Under the pieces are notes generated by a model. The model was given only the letters and a program-made list of their open reading frames with translations, made no database searches and was not told the origin of the DNA. Shown here one piece after another: positions 36,376 to 44,880 of a stretch of 64,000 nucleotides of DNA (positions within the stretch are counted from its first letter, which is position 1; each line of letters opens with the position of its first letter). The translations under genes and the position numbers were made by a program. Origin of the DNA: DTU072 sp050309775 (lineage in GTDB: Bacteria > Bacillota > Clostridia > Christensenellales > DTU072); NCBI GenBank assembly GCA_050309775.1, contig JBNRMV010000008.1, positions 124,001 through 188,000 on the forward strand. Reading direction: 5' to 3'.

Positions 36376-37137
36376 ATGAAAATAGGATTGCAACTTTTTA
36401 CCATACGCAAAGCCGCGCAAAAAAATTTGGACGATGCCCTAAAAAGAGCCGCCGACATAGGCATAAAGCATATTGAGGCGGCGCGCATAGACTTTAGTTC
36501 GCAGAATGCCGATATCTTTTGCCGCGCCAAAGAAAAATACGGCACGCAGGTTATGTCCACGCAAATTAAGTTCCCCGTACTCAAAGACCAATTTGACGAT
36601 ATATTGGATTTTCATAAAAAGACAGACTGCAAAATTGCAGTAATCTCTGTGTTGCCGACAGAAAACATACTTGGCGGTCACGACGCGCTGAAAGATTTTT
36701 GCGCCGCCGCCAACGGGCTGGGCAAAAGGTATTCCGATGAGGGCATAACCTTGTGCTATCACCACCATGATTTTGAGTTTTTGAAAAGAAACGGCGCAAG
36801 GCAGTTTAATATTTTGACGGAAAACCTGGAAATAGGCTTTGTGATAGACACATATTGGGCGACTAAGGGCGGTTTTGCCGCCGACAAACTAATAAATAAA
36901 CTCAGCGGCAGAGTAAAAGGCGTGCACTTGAGAGATTATGGACTTGTCGGAGTGGCAAGAAAGGCGGCAGATTGCGCGCTGGGCGACGGCGTTATTGATT
37001 TTGCCGAAGTCATTGAGAGCTGCAAACAAAACGGTGTGGAGTACGGAGCCGTGGAGCAAAAGACCAAAATACCCTTCGAGGAACTGCAAAAAAGCGTAAA
37101 TCATATTGAGCAGTTGGGGTACGGCAATTTATTATAA
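36376..37137 (+). CDS. Sugar phosphate isomerase/epimerase (xylose isomerase-like TIM barrel)
   Basis: 253 residues of the AP-endonuclease-2/xylose-isomerase-like barrel: MKIGLQLFTIRK at the start, then HHHDFEF (about 133-139), the metal site region FVIDTYWATKGG (about 156-167), GVHLRDYG (about 178-185) and a late Glu in GAVEQ. Members isomerise or epimerise sugars, or cleave keto-sugars. TAGGAG precedes the ATG. Its partner in the locus is probably the dehydrogenase at 37675. Confidence 0.85.
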   Translation: MKIGLQLFTIRKAAQKNLDDALKRAADIGIKHIEAARIDFSSQNADIFCRAKEKYGTQVMSTQIKFPVLKDQFDDILDFHKKTDCKIAVISVLPTENILGGHDALKDFCAAANGLGKRYSDEGITLCYHHHDFEFLKRNGARQFNILTENLEIGFVIDTYWATKGGFAADKLINKLSGRVKGVHLRDYGLVGVARKAADCALGDGVIDFAEVIESCKQNGVEYGAVEQKTKIPFEELQKSVNHIEQLGYGNLL

Positions 37138-37153
37138 TCATAGGAGGCAACAC

Positions 37154-37591
37154 ATGCAACAATCAGCGGCTGAAAGAGCAAAGCAATTGTTTAACAAGGG
37201 TTATAACTGCGCGCAAGCGGTTTTTTGCGCTTTTTGTGAGCAGACAGGTATGGATTTTGACACTGCGCTAAAGTTATCGCAACCGTTTGGCGGCGGAATG
37301 AGCCGATTGCGTGAAGTGTGCGGAGCCGTTTCGGGCATGTTTATGGTGGCAGGTCTGAAGTATGGCAACACCTCTACGGAAGAGGCCGACAAACTAAAGC
37401 ATTATGACATTATTCAAGAACTTGCCGCAAAGTTTAAGCAAGAGAATGACACTATCATTTGCCGCGAACTTCTTGAAAATGCCAAGAAAAAACCGCCTTT
37501 GGAACAAACAGGACCACACAATCCCGCATGTGAAAAATTTGTCATGGACGCCGCGGCGCTGACAGAAAAATTGCTTGCCGAGAAAGGCTGA
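37154..37591 (+). CDS. C-GCAxxG-C-C family redox protein
   Basis: 145 residues from ATG 37154 with TAGGAGG; upstream codons belong to the previous gene's end. NKGYNCAQAVFCAFCE near the start, FGGGMSRLREVCGAVSG (about 55-71) and two late cysteines give the family's spaced Cys pattern. Function is unknown; some members sit with redox or corrinoid proteins. Here it is within a sugar locus. Confidence 0.88.
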   Translation: MQQSAAERAKQLFNKGYNCAQAVFCAFCEQTGMDFDTALKLSQPFGGGMSRLREVCGAVSGMFMVAGLKYGNTSTEEADKLKHYDIIQELAAKFKQENDTIICRELLENAKKKPPLEQTGPHNPACEKFVMDAAALTEKLLAEKG

Positions 37592-37616
37592 AAATTGGGA
37601 AAAACAAAAAAGGCTG

Positions 37617-37645
37617 TTTACATTTTTAATTGAATGTGCTTTAAT
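37617..37645 (+). promoter_or_regulatory. Promoter of the second Gfo/Idh/MocA gene
   Basis: TTTACA, 17-base spacer, TTTAAT, 29 bases before the ATG. It gives this last gene of the locus its own start. Confidence 0.7.
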
Positions 37646-37674
37646 ATTTATTGAACATAAGCGGAGGTTTATAT

Positions 37675-38916
37675 ATGAAAGTAGCAGTATTGGGTTTGGG
37701 TCAGCGCGGCAGCGGATATTTGCGCATAATGAAGATTTTTTGCAAAGATGTCGAAGTGGTGGCAGTTTGTGACAATTATGTCGTACGCACCGACGAAATA
37801 TCAAAAAAATACAAGGTGGAAAAAAAGTATTATGACGAAAAGGAATTCTTTGCGCAAGGCAAAATAGCTGACGCTATTGTCATAGCCACGCAAGATAAGG
37901 ACCATTTCAGTCATTGCATGCAGGCAATGGATGTAGGGTATGACAAAATTCTTGTTGAAAAGCCGGTTTCTCCAGACATTGAGGAATGCAAAAAGTTGCA
38001 GCAGGTAGCCGAACAGAAGAATGTATCCATAGTCGTTTGCCATGTGCTGAGATATTCAAAATATTACAAAACCATAAAGAAACTTATTGCCGACGGCGTT
38101 ATCGGCGATGTCGTCACCATAAACCATACGGAGAATATTGCGTATTTTCATTTTGCCCACAGCTATGTGAGAGGCAACTGGAGCAACACAAACAAAGCCG
38201 CTCCGATGATTATGGCAAAATGCTGCCACGACTTTGATTTGCTGCATTGGTTCATAAACAAACCCTGCATTTCGGTGAGTTCTTTCGGCAACCTGAAACA
38301 TTTTACCCCCGAAAACACCCCGAAGGGCGCCGCCGACAGATGTTTGGACTGCAAGGTTGAGTGCGCCTACAATGCCGAAAAACTTTATATCACCGACAGT
38401 CTTTTGAAAGCAACCTTTTTGAGATTTAACGGCAGAGTCATCACCGGAAAGGCCGGCGCCACTAAGGAAGAAAAGTACAAGGCGCTGCGCGAGGGCGACT
38501 ATGGCAGATGCGTATGGAAGTGCGACAACAATGTCGTTGACCACCAGATTGTCAACATGAACTTTGTTGACGGCGTGACCGCATCGCATACCGTAACGGC
38601 ATTCTCAAAGAAGTTTTACCGCCGCACACAAATCAGCGGTACAAAGGGCGAAATAATCGGCAATGATATTGACGGCAAGTTGCATGTAAATATTTATGGC
38701 GGCGAATCCAAAGTAATAAAAACAAAATGGTTGAAGGCTGCCGGACATATTGACGGCGACATAAACCTCATAAGAGAGTGGTGCGCATTAGTAAAAGGCG
38801 AGCTGAAAGACGACAGCAACATAACCTATTTGCGCCATACCATTCCTTCCCACAAAATAGTGCTGAAGGCTGAGGAGTCAAGGCTTAAAAACGGAGAAGT
38901 TTTGCCGATTGATTGA
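37675..38916 (+). CDS. Gfo/Idh/MocA-family oxidoreductase
   Basis: 413 residues from ATG 37675 with GGAGG; an earlier ATG at 37651 lies before that site. Rossmann domain starting MKVAVLGLGQRGSGYLRI, the ILVEKPVSPDIEECK motif (about 97-111) with the Lys-Pro of the family, and a C-terminal sheet domain. A cysteine set DRCLDCKVECAYN (about 221-233) is typical of a subgroup with a metal-binding insert. Likely acts on an uronate or deoxysugar of the locus. A strong terminator follows. Confidence 0.86.
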   Translation: MKVAVLGLGQRGSGYLRIMKIFCKDVEVVAVCDNYVVRTDEISKKYKVEKKYYDEKEFFAQGKIADAIVIATQDKDHFSHCMQAMDVGYDKILVEKPVSPDIEECKKLQQVAEQKNVSIVVCHVLRYSKYYKTIKKLIADGVIGDVVTINHTENIAYFHFAHSYVRGNWSNTNKAAPMIMAKCCHDFDLLHWFINKPCISVSSFGNLKHFTPENTPKGAADRCLDCKVECAYNAEKLYITDSLLKATFLRFNGRVITGKAGATKEEKYKALREGDYGRCVWKCDNNVVDHQIVNMNFVDGVTASHTVTAFSKKFYRRTQISGTKGEIIGNDIDGKLHVNIYGGESKVIKTKWLKAAGHIDGDINLIREWCALVKGELKDDSNITYLRHTIPSHKIVLKAEESRLKNGEVLPID

Positions 38917-38936
38917 AGTGTATAATTTTTAGTAGC

Positions 38937-38967
38937 AAAAAAGGTTGTTTTTCGAAACAACCTTTTT
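38937..38967 (+). terminator. Terminator at the end of the uronate locus
   Basis: AAAAAAGGTTGTTT, loop TTCG, AAACAACCTTTTTTT: a strong stem with a stable tetraloop and T run. It also faces the convergent minus-strand gene. Confidence 0.92.
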
Positions 38968-39015
38968 TTATGATATCCATATTTTTTTTGCTCTCATGAG
39001 CCGAGCCAAATGGTA

Positions 39016-39546
39016 TTATTTGAATGCAATAGGATTGTTTTCGTATATCACCATGAGATAGCTGCCATTGAGTTTTTCGAGGATACCCTGCGAAAAGGAA
39101 GTATCTTCAATAAGCTTTATGCCGGCAAAAGCCAACAGCACAATGCCGCCGAAGAAAGCAAGGCAAAGCGCGGCGCCAAGTATCTTGTTGATAATTTGCA
39201 CAACTTTGTTGTTTGATTCGGTGATATTGACCAGTGTCTTTACCGCAATAGCCCTGAGAACTTGCACAACGGCAAAGAGTATGACATAAAAAGCCACATA
39301 ACCAAGTTGGAGATATTTCAGGAATTCCCAATAACCGGTGGTAGTTTCATTTATGTTTGCAATAAATTTTGCGATGGGCGCCAGACCCTGAAAGTAACCG
39401 CCAAAAGCCACGCAAACAAACAGCGAGATAATAAATCCGACTATTCCGCCAGTAATAATCTTTACTGACTTGCCAAAACCCAGACCATAGCCGATTACGG
39501 CTATAATTATAAGCACGGCAAGTGAAATAATATCAATGGTATTCAT
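39016..39546 (-). CDS. CvpA-like membrane protein
   Basis: 176 residues with four predicted membrane helices (about 5-24, 29-50, 78-100, 115-138) and the CvpA-type start IDIISLAVLIIIAVIGYGLGFGKS. CvpA proteins are linked to colicin V production and envelope stress but are poorly understood. GGAGG precedes the ATG. Single-gene unit. A second, longer CvpA-like protein lies at 44018. Confidence 0.72.
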   Translation of the reverse strand: MNTIDIISLAVLIIIAVIGYGLGFGKSVKIITGGIVGFIISLFVCVAFGGYFQGLAPIAKFIANINETTTGYWEFLKYLQLGYVAFYVILFAVVQVLRAIAVKTLVNITESNNKVVQIINKILGAALCLAFFGGIVLLAFAGIKLIEDTSFSQGILEKLNGSYLMVIYENNPIAFK

Positions 39547-39779
39547 GTTTCCTCCGTATAACGCTATTTTATTATAATATAAAAATAACCTCTTTGCACC
39601 ATATTTTCATCATTTTATGTAATTTTTTTTGTTTTTTTCTCTCAATGTCTTGTGATGAGAACAAGAATAATACTAAATTATGACTGTGCGCAGCCCTCCG
39701 AAGCCTATACTAAATTGTTTGACCGTCTATCTTTATTCTAAAACAGCCCGATAGGCAAAACAAGCCGCAACAATGATTA

Positions 39780-39808
39780 TTGCAAAGAAAGTTGAGTTAT
39801 GATATAAT
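39780..39808 (+). promoter_or_regulatory. Promoter of the DtxR-like regulator
   Basis: TTGCAA, 17-base spacer, TATAAT, 22 bases before the ATG. The rest of the 284-base gap (39547-39830) is AT-rich and shows no gene. Confidence 0.8.
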
Positions 39809-39830
39809 AACAAAAAAAATCGGAGAGAAA

Positions 39831-40202
39831 ATGCCGCAGCTTTTTGAATCGGGGGAGAATTATTTAGAAACCATTTTGCGTCTGCAAAAAGAAATAGGCT
39901 CAGTGCGTTCCATTGATGTAGCGAACACGATGAACTTCTCAAAAGCCAGCGTTTCGCGCGCCGTAGGTATTATGAAAGCCGGCGGCTACATCACCACCGA
40001 CAGCAAGGGCTACATACATTTTACCGAAACGGGGTTGCAAAGAGCATTGGCAATCTTTGAACGGCACAAAATAATCACAAAATATCTTCAAATCACGCTG
40101 GGCATCGATGAGGATACCGCAGAAAAGGACGCTTGCCGAATTGAGCATGTTATCAGCCAGCATACCTTTGACGCAATGAAAAAATTTCTCGACAAGAATT
40201 AG
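39831..40202 (+). CDS. DtxR/MntR-family metal-dependent regulator
   Basis: 123 residues from ATG 39831 (CGGAGAG). N-terminal winged helix with SGENYLETILRLQKE (6-20) and SIDVANTMNFSKASVSRAV (about 25-43), then the metal-binding dimerisation helices with HKIITKYLQITLGID (about 77-91) and a final ACRIEHVISQHTFDAM carrying Glu and His ligands. It lacks the SH3-like third domain of DtxR, as in MntR. It is convergent with a ZIP transporter gene, which suggests metal uptake control. Confidence 0.9.
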   Translation: MPQLFESGENYLETILRLQKEIGSVRSIDVANTMNFSKASVSRAVGIMKAGGYITTDSKGYIHFTETGLQRALAIFERHKIITKYLQITLGIDEDTAEKDACRIEHVISQHTFDAMKKFLDKN

Positions 40203-40211
40203 TTTTCTTTT

Positions 40212-41015
40212 TTATATCATAAGCAGCAGCAAACTTGCCGCCATGACCGCCATTCCTGCCACCAGTCCGTATATTGACAGGTGATGTTCTCCGTATTCTC
40301 GGGCTGATGGCAACAGTTCGTCAAGGGAAATAAACACCATTATTCCCGCAACGCCTGCATAGACTATGCCGAACAGCGTTTGGCTGAGAAAGGGCATGAG
40401 TATGAGATACCCAATCAAAGCGCCCACCGGCTCCGACAACCCCGAAAGGAAGGAATAAACAAAAGCCTTTTTCTTGTTGCCGGTAGCGTAATAAACCGGA
40501 ACCGAAACGGCAATGCCCTCGGGAATGTTGTGTATGGCTATGGCTATTGTGATTGGGATAGCAATGCTGAAGTCCTGCAATGCACTGACAAAGGTGGCCA
40601 AGCCTTCGGGAAAGTTGTGAATGGCAATTGCCAGCGCCGTAAAGGTGCCTGTACGCAGCAGCTTTTTGTTTGAAAGCTGTTTTTCTTTGGTCATATCCTC
40701 TACCTTGCCTAAATCGTGCGGATTTTGTCCCTTAGGAATAAACTTATCTATCAGAGCAATGAGCAGCATGCCTCCGAAAAAGGCCGCCACAGTAATCAGA
40801 GTGCCGGTGAAATCGCCGTGGTCGGCAATCAATGCCAACCGCGCCTTTGTAAAAATCTCCACCATTGACACATATATCATAACGCCTGCCGAAAAGCCCA
40901 AGCTGACGGCAAGAAAGCGAGTATTTGTTTTTTTCGCAAAAAAAGCAATGGCGCTGCCTATTCCCGTGCTTAAACCGGCAACCAGCGTCAAAGAAAAAGC
41001 TAATAGTACATTCAT
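40212..41015 (-). CDS. zupT: ZIP-family metal transporter (ZupT-like)
   Basis: 267 residues from ATG 41015, set by GGAGA. Eight membrane helices. HNFPEGLATF (about 140-149) and HNIPEGIAVS (about 169-178) are the paired metal-site helices of ZIP proteins. E. coli ZupT moves zinc and also iron, manganese and cobalt. Its end lies 10 bases from the end of the DtxR-like gene. Confidence 0.93.
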   Translation of the reverse strand: MNVLLAFSLTLVAGLSTGIGSAIAFFAKKTNTRFLAVSLGFSAGVMIYVSMVEIFTKARLALIADHGDFTGTLITVAAFFGGMLLIALIDKFIPKGQNPHDLGKVEDMTKEKQLSNKKLLRTGTFTALAIAIHNFPEGLATFVSALQDFSIAIPITIAIAIHNIPEGIAVSVPVYYATGNKKKAFVYSFLSGLSEPVGALIGYLILMPFLSQTLFGIVYAGVAGIMVFISLDELLPSAREYGEHHLSIYGLVAGMAVMAASLLLLMI

Positions 41016-41042
41016 AGTTTCTCCGTTGTATACCATAATTAC

Positions 41043-41071
41043 ATTATATACATTTTATTAAAGTATGTAAA
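41043..41071 (-). promoter_or_regulatory. Promoter of the ZIP transporter
   Basis: Minus-strand TTTACA (41071-41066), 17-base spacer, TATAAT (41048-41043). The TA-rich repeats around it (GTATATAATGTAATTATGG) could hold a regulator site, but no defined box is evident. Confidence 0.8.
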
Positions 41072-41082
41072 CTCAAAAAAAA

Positions 41083-41116
41083 GACTGTTCCGGGCAATGC
41101 CTGAACAGCCTTATTG
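41083..41116 (-). terminator. Terminator of ftsH
   Basis: On the minus strand GGCTGTTC-A-GGC, loop ATT, GCC-CG-GAACAGTC, then a run of eight T. Two-part stem with one G-U pair. Confidence 0.85.
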
Positions 41117-41133
41117 AAAGTATTCTTTTTTTG

Positions 41134-43203
41134 TTATTCCTTTGGCGGCTCGATATCAGAATCGGACTGCTCAGATGCCTGTTCGGTCGGTTGTTCCGGC
41201 GGCAACTCTGGTGGTTGTTCCGGATTGGGGTCCGACTCCGGCACAATAATAGTGCTTGAGGGTCTGAACACATTGTTGGGAATGTTGCTTTGTTGTTCCT
41301 GTTTAGCAATTTTTTTGTCGATTTCCTCATTTATTTTGTCAAGAGGAATGCGCTCCATAAGCATGTCGACTTCCTCGGAATAAATGGTTTCGCGCTCATA
41401 AAGCAGCCGCACCATGCTGTCAAGTACGTCCATATTTTCCCGCAATGCCGTCAAGGCTCTCTCATAGTTTGTTTCTATGATGGCTTTTATTTCTTTGTCT
41501 ATAATCGACGCCACGCTTTCGCTGTAATTGTGCTGAGTCTGATAATCTCTGCCGATAAACACTTCGCGGTCGCCTCCGAAGAATACATTTGGTAGCGACT
41601 CGCTCATGCCCCACTCACATACCATGCTGCGCGCTATACCCGTTGCGCGTTTTATGTCTTGTGAGGCGCCGGTAGAAATGTCATGGATGACAAGTTCTTC
41701 CGCAGCTCTGCCGCCCAGCATCATGGCTATTTCGTCGTTCAGCCTGTTTTTGGTGACATGGTTGTCGTCATTTTTGGGGAGAGAAATGGTATACCCCTCC
41801 GCCATGCCCCTGGGAATTATGGAGACTTCTTGTACGGAGTTGCAGTGTTTCATAAGTTTTGCGACAATGGCGTGTCCTGCCTCGTGATAAGCTGTGATGC
41901 GCTTGTCGCTTTCTGTGGTGACGCGAGATTTTTTCTGCGGACCGGCAATGACCTTGTTTATGCCCTCAAGCAAGTCTTTCATTATGATGACGCTTCTGTT
42001 GTTGCGCGCCGCAAGTATTGCCGCCTCATTGAGGAGGTTTGCGATGTCGGCGCCGCTGAAGCCTGTCGTAAGTCTGGCAAGATTGCGGAAATCTATGTCA
42101 TGAGCAATGGGTTTGTTGCGGGCATGAACCTTAAAGATTGCTTCCCTGCCTTTGACATCGGGGATATGCACATATATCTGGCGGTCAAATCTGCCCGGGC
42201 GCAGCAGCGCCGGGTCAAGTATATCGGCCCTGTTTGTGGCGGCCATAATTATTATGCCGTCGTTTGTGGTGAAGCCGTCCATTTCGACAAGTAATTGGTT
42301 CAGCGTTTGTTCGCGCTCGTCGTTGCCTCCGCCAAGGCCTGCGCCTCTTTGTCTGCCGACGGCGTCTATTTCGTCAATGAAAACTATGCAGGGCATGTTC
42401 TTTTTTGCCTGAGTAAAGAGGTCGCGCACTCTCGACGCACCGACGCCTACAAACATTTCGACAAAGTCCGAACCTGATATTGAGAAAAAGGGCACATTGG
42501 CTTCGCCTGCTACGGCTTTTGCAAAAAGCGTCTTTCCTGTGCCGGGAGGACCGACAAGCAGCACGCCTCTGGGAATTCTTGCGCCTACGGTTATGAACTT
42601 CTTTGGGTTTTTCAAAAAGTCAACAATTTCTTTGAGTTCTTCCTTTTCTTCTTCGGCGCCTGCCACATCGCTGAAACGAACTTTTACATTTGAGCTCAGG
42701 CGAGCTTTGTTTTTGCCGAAGTTCATTGCGCTGTTTGCGCCTTTGCCGCCGCGCATGGATATAATAATAAAAATAGCCATGGCGCCGATAAGCACAAATG
42801 AAAGTATGGGCAGCAGGTTGCTCAGGAATGAACCGTCAGAGGGGTCGCTGAGCGAGATATAGGGCAAGGCACTGCCGTTGGGCAATTTCTCCTGAATGTC
42901 GGTCATCAAATCCGTACGATAACTTATGATGCAGGTATAGTCGCTCTTTTTTTCGTTCTCTTTGAATTCTTCCTCGCTGAATTCTGAGTCGACAAGGCGT
43001 ACGCGGATGTTGTAGCTGTCGGTCATTATTACTCCGGCTACTTTGCCTTCTTCGACATCTTGAAGAAACTGGCTATATACCTTTTTTTCCGGCTTATTGC
43101 CGAACAAGTCCCCTCCCCAAAGCAGGGTGGCTATTAAGATTATGCCAAGTATAATTACGATTATTATATAAATAGACCTTTTCGTGTTATTGTTCTGATT
43201 CAC
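41134..43203 (-). CDS. ftsH: ATP-dependent zinc metalloprotease FtsH
   Basis: 689 residues. Two membrane helices (about 11-29 and 128-149) enclose an outside domain; AAA+ module with Walker A GPPGTGKT (218-225), Walker B FIDEID (about 275-280), the arginine region RPGRFDRQ (about 335-342), then the M41 protease with HEAGH (440-444). The last 45 residues are rich in Pro, Glu and Gln, longer than usual. It degrades misfolded membrane proteins and regulators. It has its own promoter and terminator. Confidence 0.97.
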   Translation of the reverse strand: MNQNNNTKRSIYIIIVIILGIILIATLLWGGDLFGNKPEKKVYSQFLQDVEEGKVAGVIMTDSYNIRVRLVDSEFSEEEFKENEKKSDYTCIISYRTDLMTDIQEKLPNGSALPYISLSDPSDGSFLSNLLPILSFVLIGAMAIFIIISMRGGKGANSAMNFGKNKARLSSNVKVRFSDVAGAEEEKEELKEIVDFLKNPKKFITVGARIPRGVLLVGPPGTGKTLFAKAVAGEANVPFFSISGSDFVEMFVGVGASRVRDLFTQAKKNMPCIVFIDEIDAVGRQRGAGLGGGNDEREQTLNQLLVEMDGFTTNDGIIIMAATNRADILDPALLRPGRFDRQIYVHIPDVKGREAIFKVHARNKPIAHDIDFRNLARLTTGFSGADIANLLNEAAILAARNNRSVIIMKDLLEGINKVIAGPQKKSRVTTESDKRITAYHEAGHAIVAKLMKHCNSVQEVSIIPRGMAEGYTISLPKNDDNHVTKNRLNDEIAMMLGGRAAEELVIHDISTGASQDIKRATGIARSMVCEWGMSESLPNVFFGGDREVFIGRDYQTQHNYSESVASIIDKEIKAIIETNYERALTALRENMDVLDSMVRLLYERETIYSEEVDMLMERIPLDKINEEIDKKIAKQEQQSNIPNNVFRPSSTIIVPESDPNPEQPPELPPEQPTEQASEQSDSDIEPPKE

Positions 43204-43238
43204 ATTATTCCTCTATATGGGCATTTGTTTAGAATGTA

Positions 43239-43267
43239 ATTATATCATAATAACATACCATTGGCAA
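43239..43267 (-). promoter_or_regulatory. Promoter of ftsH
   Basis: Minus-strand TTGCCA (43267-43262), 17-base spacer, TATAAT (43244-43239), 36 bases before the ATG. Confidence 0.82.
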
Positions 43268-43300
43268 ACAATATTATTCTTTGAAACAACAAAATATCTA

Positions 43301-43774
43301 TTACAGATTGCTATGCTTTTGCATGAGATTTATGCGCAGCACCAGTTTACTGACAAGTTCGGCAACGGCGTAAGACAGCGTTTGTATGAGCGATGCATCG
43401 ACTTTTTTTAATTCTTCAAAATTGTTTTGGCGCGCCTCTGCAACAATACCGAGTATGCCCAAATGCCCGACTCTTGCAAAGCCCTTGTTAAGCGCGCCGC
43501 CGGCGGCCAGCCCGTTTTTTGTGCATTTTATGCGCCCGACATCCTGATTGTCGCCCATACAGGCATCTACCGCAATGATAAAATTGCGTTTGTGATGCTT
43601 GCTTATATGGTTCAGATAGTGGTGATAATTTATACCGTTGACGGGGCGCGATGTCCGACCATACACATATGCGTCTATGCCATATTTCATTACCAACAAG
43701 TCGCCGACAACAGGTCCAAGGCTGTCTCCTACAATGTTTCCGGTGCCTATGCACAATATCACGGGTTTTGGCAT
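43301..43774 (-). CDS. yyaC: Spore protease YyaC-like protein (DUF1256)
   Basis: 157 residues from ATG 43774, chosen for AAGGAGA; the open frame upstream has no site. VILCIGTGNIVGDSLGPVVG (4-23) is the conserved opening, followed by YGRTSRPVNG and FIIAVDACMG (about 65-74). The fold is related to the germination protease GPR and hydrogenase maturation peptidases. YyaC is found in spore-forming Firmicutes, which supports a sporulating ancestry. The 240-base gap upstream has an inverted repeat at 43840-43862 of unclear role. Confidence 0.88.
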   Translation of the reverse strand: MPKPVILCIGTGNIVGDSLGPVVGDLLVMKYGIDAYVYGRTSRPVNGINYHHYLNHISKHHKRNFIIAVDACMGDNQDVGRIKCTKNGLAAGGALNKGFARVGHLGILGIVAEARQNNFEELKKVDASLIQTLSYAVAELVSKLVLRINLMQKHSNL

Positions 43775-43930
43775 AAAATCTCCTTGAATAATGACAGTAT
43801 TCTTATAAAGAATTGTCAAAAAACAAAAAAGTAAACCTATTTGCCGGTCTTTTGCCGGCAAAAAGGGCAGAAGTTTGGCTGCTAAACTGCTGGAAATTTT
43901 TTATGTAGGCGGTTGATAGTAATATTTATC

Positions 43931-43959
43931 TTGATTTTTTTATATACATATGCTAAACT
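43931..43959 (+). promoter_or_regulatory. Promoter of the CvpA/repeat-protein pair
   Basis: TTGATT, 17-base spacer, TAAACT preceded by TGC (extended -10). Confidence 0.65.
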
Positions 43960-44017
43960 TGCTGTGTATCTTAATAATTATTATTAACAAGATGCTACAC
44001 CGCAGACGGAGGCAAAT

Positions 44018-44851
44018 ATGGCAGATATAATCGCAAAAATAAATATTTTGGACATAGTCATCATCGCATTGACGGTGTTGCTTCTATTGTTCGGAATCTG
44101 GAGAGGCATGTACAAAATGTTGTACGGCTTCATTGCTTCCGTGGTGGCTCTTACCCTTGCCATTTTGTTGACATCACCGGTGGTTACTTTCACCGTAGAT
44201 AACACGCTCGTAGACGAAAAGCTGGTCGATGTCGTGGCGCAGCCTTTGAGCAGATTTATCCCTAATTCACAACAAGTTGTGGCTTTCTATGATATGGACA
44301 ACGACCCCGATACGGCGGAGGAACTGGGCTTTGACCCGGGTTCAGGAGTGCAGCCTTACGACAAGCTGTTTGAGGGCTCCAAACTGTCTTTCTTAGCCCC
44401 GATAATAAAACCCATTGTCTCAAAGCACATAACAGCCAACGGTCCGACGCCGCTAATAAGGTCCGTGGTGGCGGTTGTTACAGCGTACGCATTGAGCGCG
44501 GCAGCGTTTATTATACTGTGGATACTTATGTTCATTGTCATAAGAGTGGTGTTCCTCATTCTCAAAAAGGTGGTTACGACCACTTATTTAGGCTACTATC
44601 TCAACAAAGTTGTCGGCGGCTTGTTGGGCATCATTATTTCGGCGGCGCTGATTTTCGGCTTTTTGACTCTCATAAAACTTCTAGGCAACTATGAACAAGT
44701 CATCCCCATAAACCAAATGATAGAAAATTCGACTGTTGCCAAGCTGCTTGCCAACAACAACTTCTTATACAATTTCATTGCTTCGCAGATAGATGTACAG
44801 TCTTTGATAGACAAACTTATGGCAATGATAGCAAAAACGGGGTTGGCATAA
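44018..44851 (+). CDS. CvpA-family membrane protein with outside loop
   Basis: 277 residues. Two N-terminal helices (about 8-30 and 34-56, with FGIWRGMYKMLYGFIASV as in CvpA), a hydrophilic loop of about 90 residues (57-145), then two helices (about 148-175 and 190-218), the second with the GG-containing LNKVVGGLLGIIIS common in CvpA. CGGAGG precedes the start. The next gene, a membrane-anchored repeat protein, begins 30 bases later without a terminator, so they are likely co-expressed and may act together. Confidence 0.78.
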   Translation: MADIIAKINILDIVIIALTVLLLLFGIWRGMYKMLYGFIASVVALTLAILLTSPVVTFTVDNTLVDEKLVDVVAQPLSRFIPNSQQVVAFYDMDNDPDTAEELGFDPGSGVQPYDKLFEGSKLSFLAPIIKPIVSKHITANGPTPLIRSVVAVVTAYALSAAAFIILWILMFIVIRVVFLILKKVVTTTYLGYYLNKVVGGLLGIIISAALIFGFLTLIKLLGNYEQVIPINQMIENSTVAKLLANNNFLYNFIASQIDVQSLIDKLMAMIAKTGLA

Positions 44852-44880
44852 CATTGACTGTCTGCACTTAAGGAGGCTAT

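Noticed and set aside
39660..39720. Repeated ATACTAAATT in the gap before the DtxR-like gene
   Set aside because: Only two copies in AT-rich sequence, not aligned with the promoter.
43840..43862. Inverted repeat TTTGCCGG-N7-CCGGCAAA upstream of yyaC
   Set aside because: No T run in either direction and no promoter aligned with it; too little to call a terminator or operator.
43775..43870. Possible sigma-F or sigma-G promoter for yyaC
   Set aside because: Searched by eye for GTATA/GCATA with CATACTA or GGNNANANT spacing; only partial matches were found.
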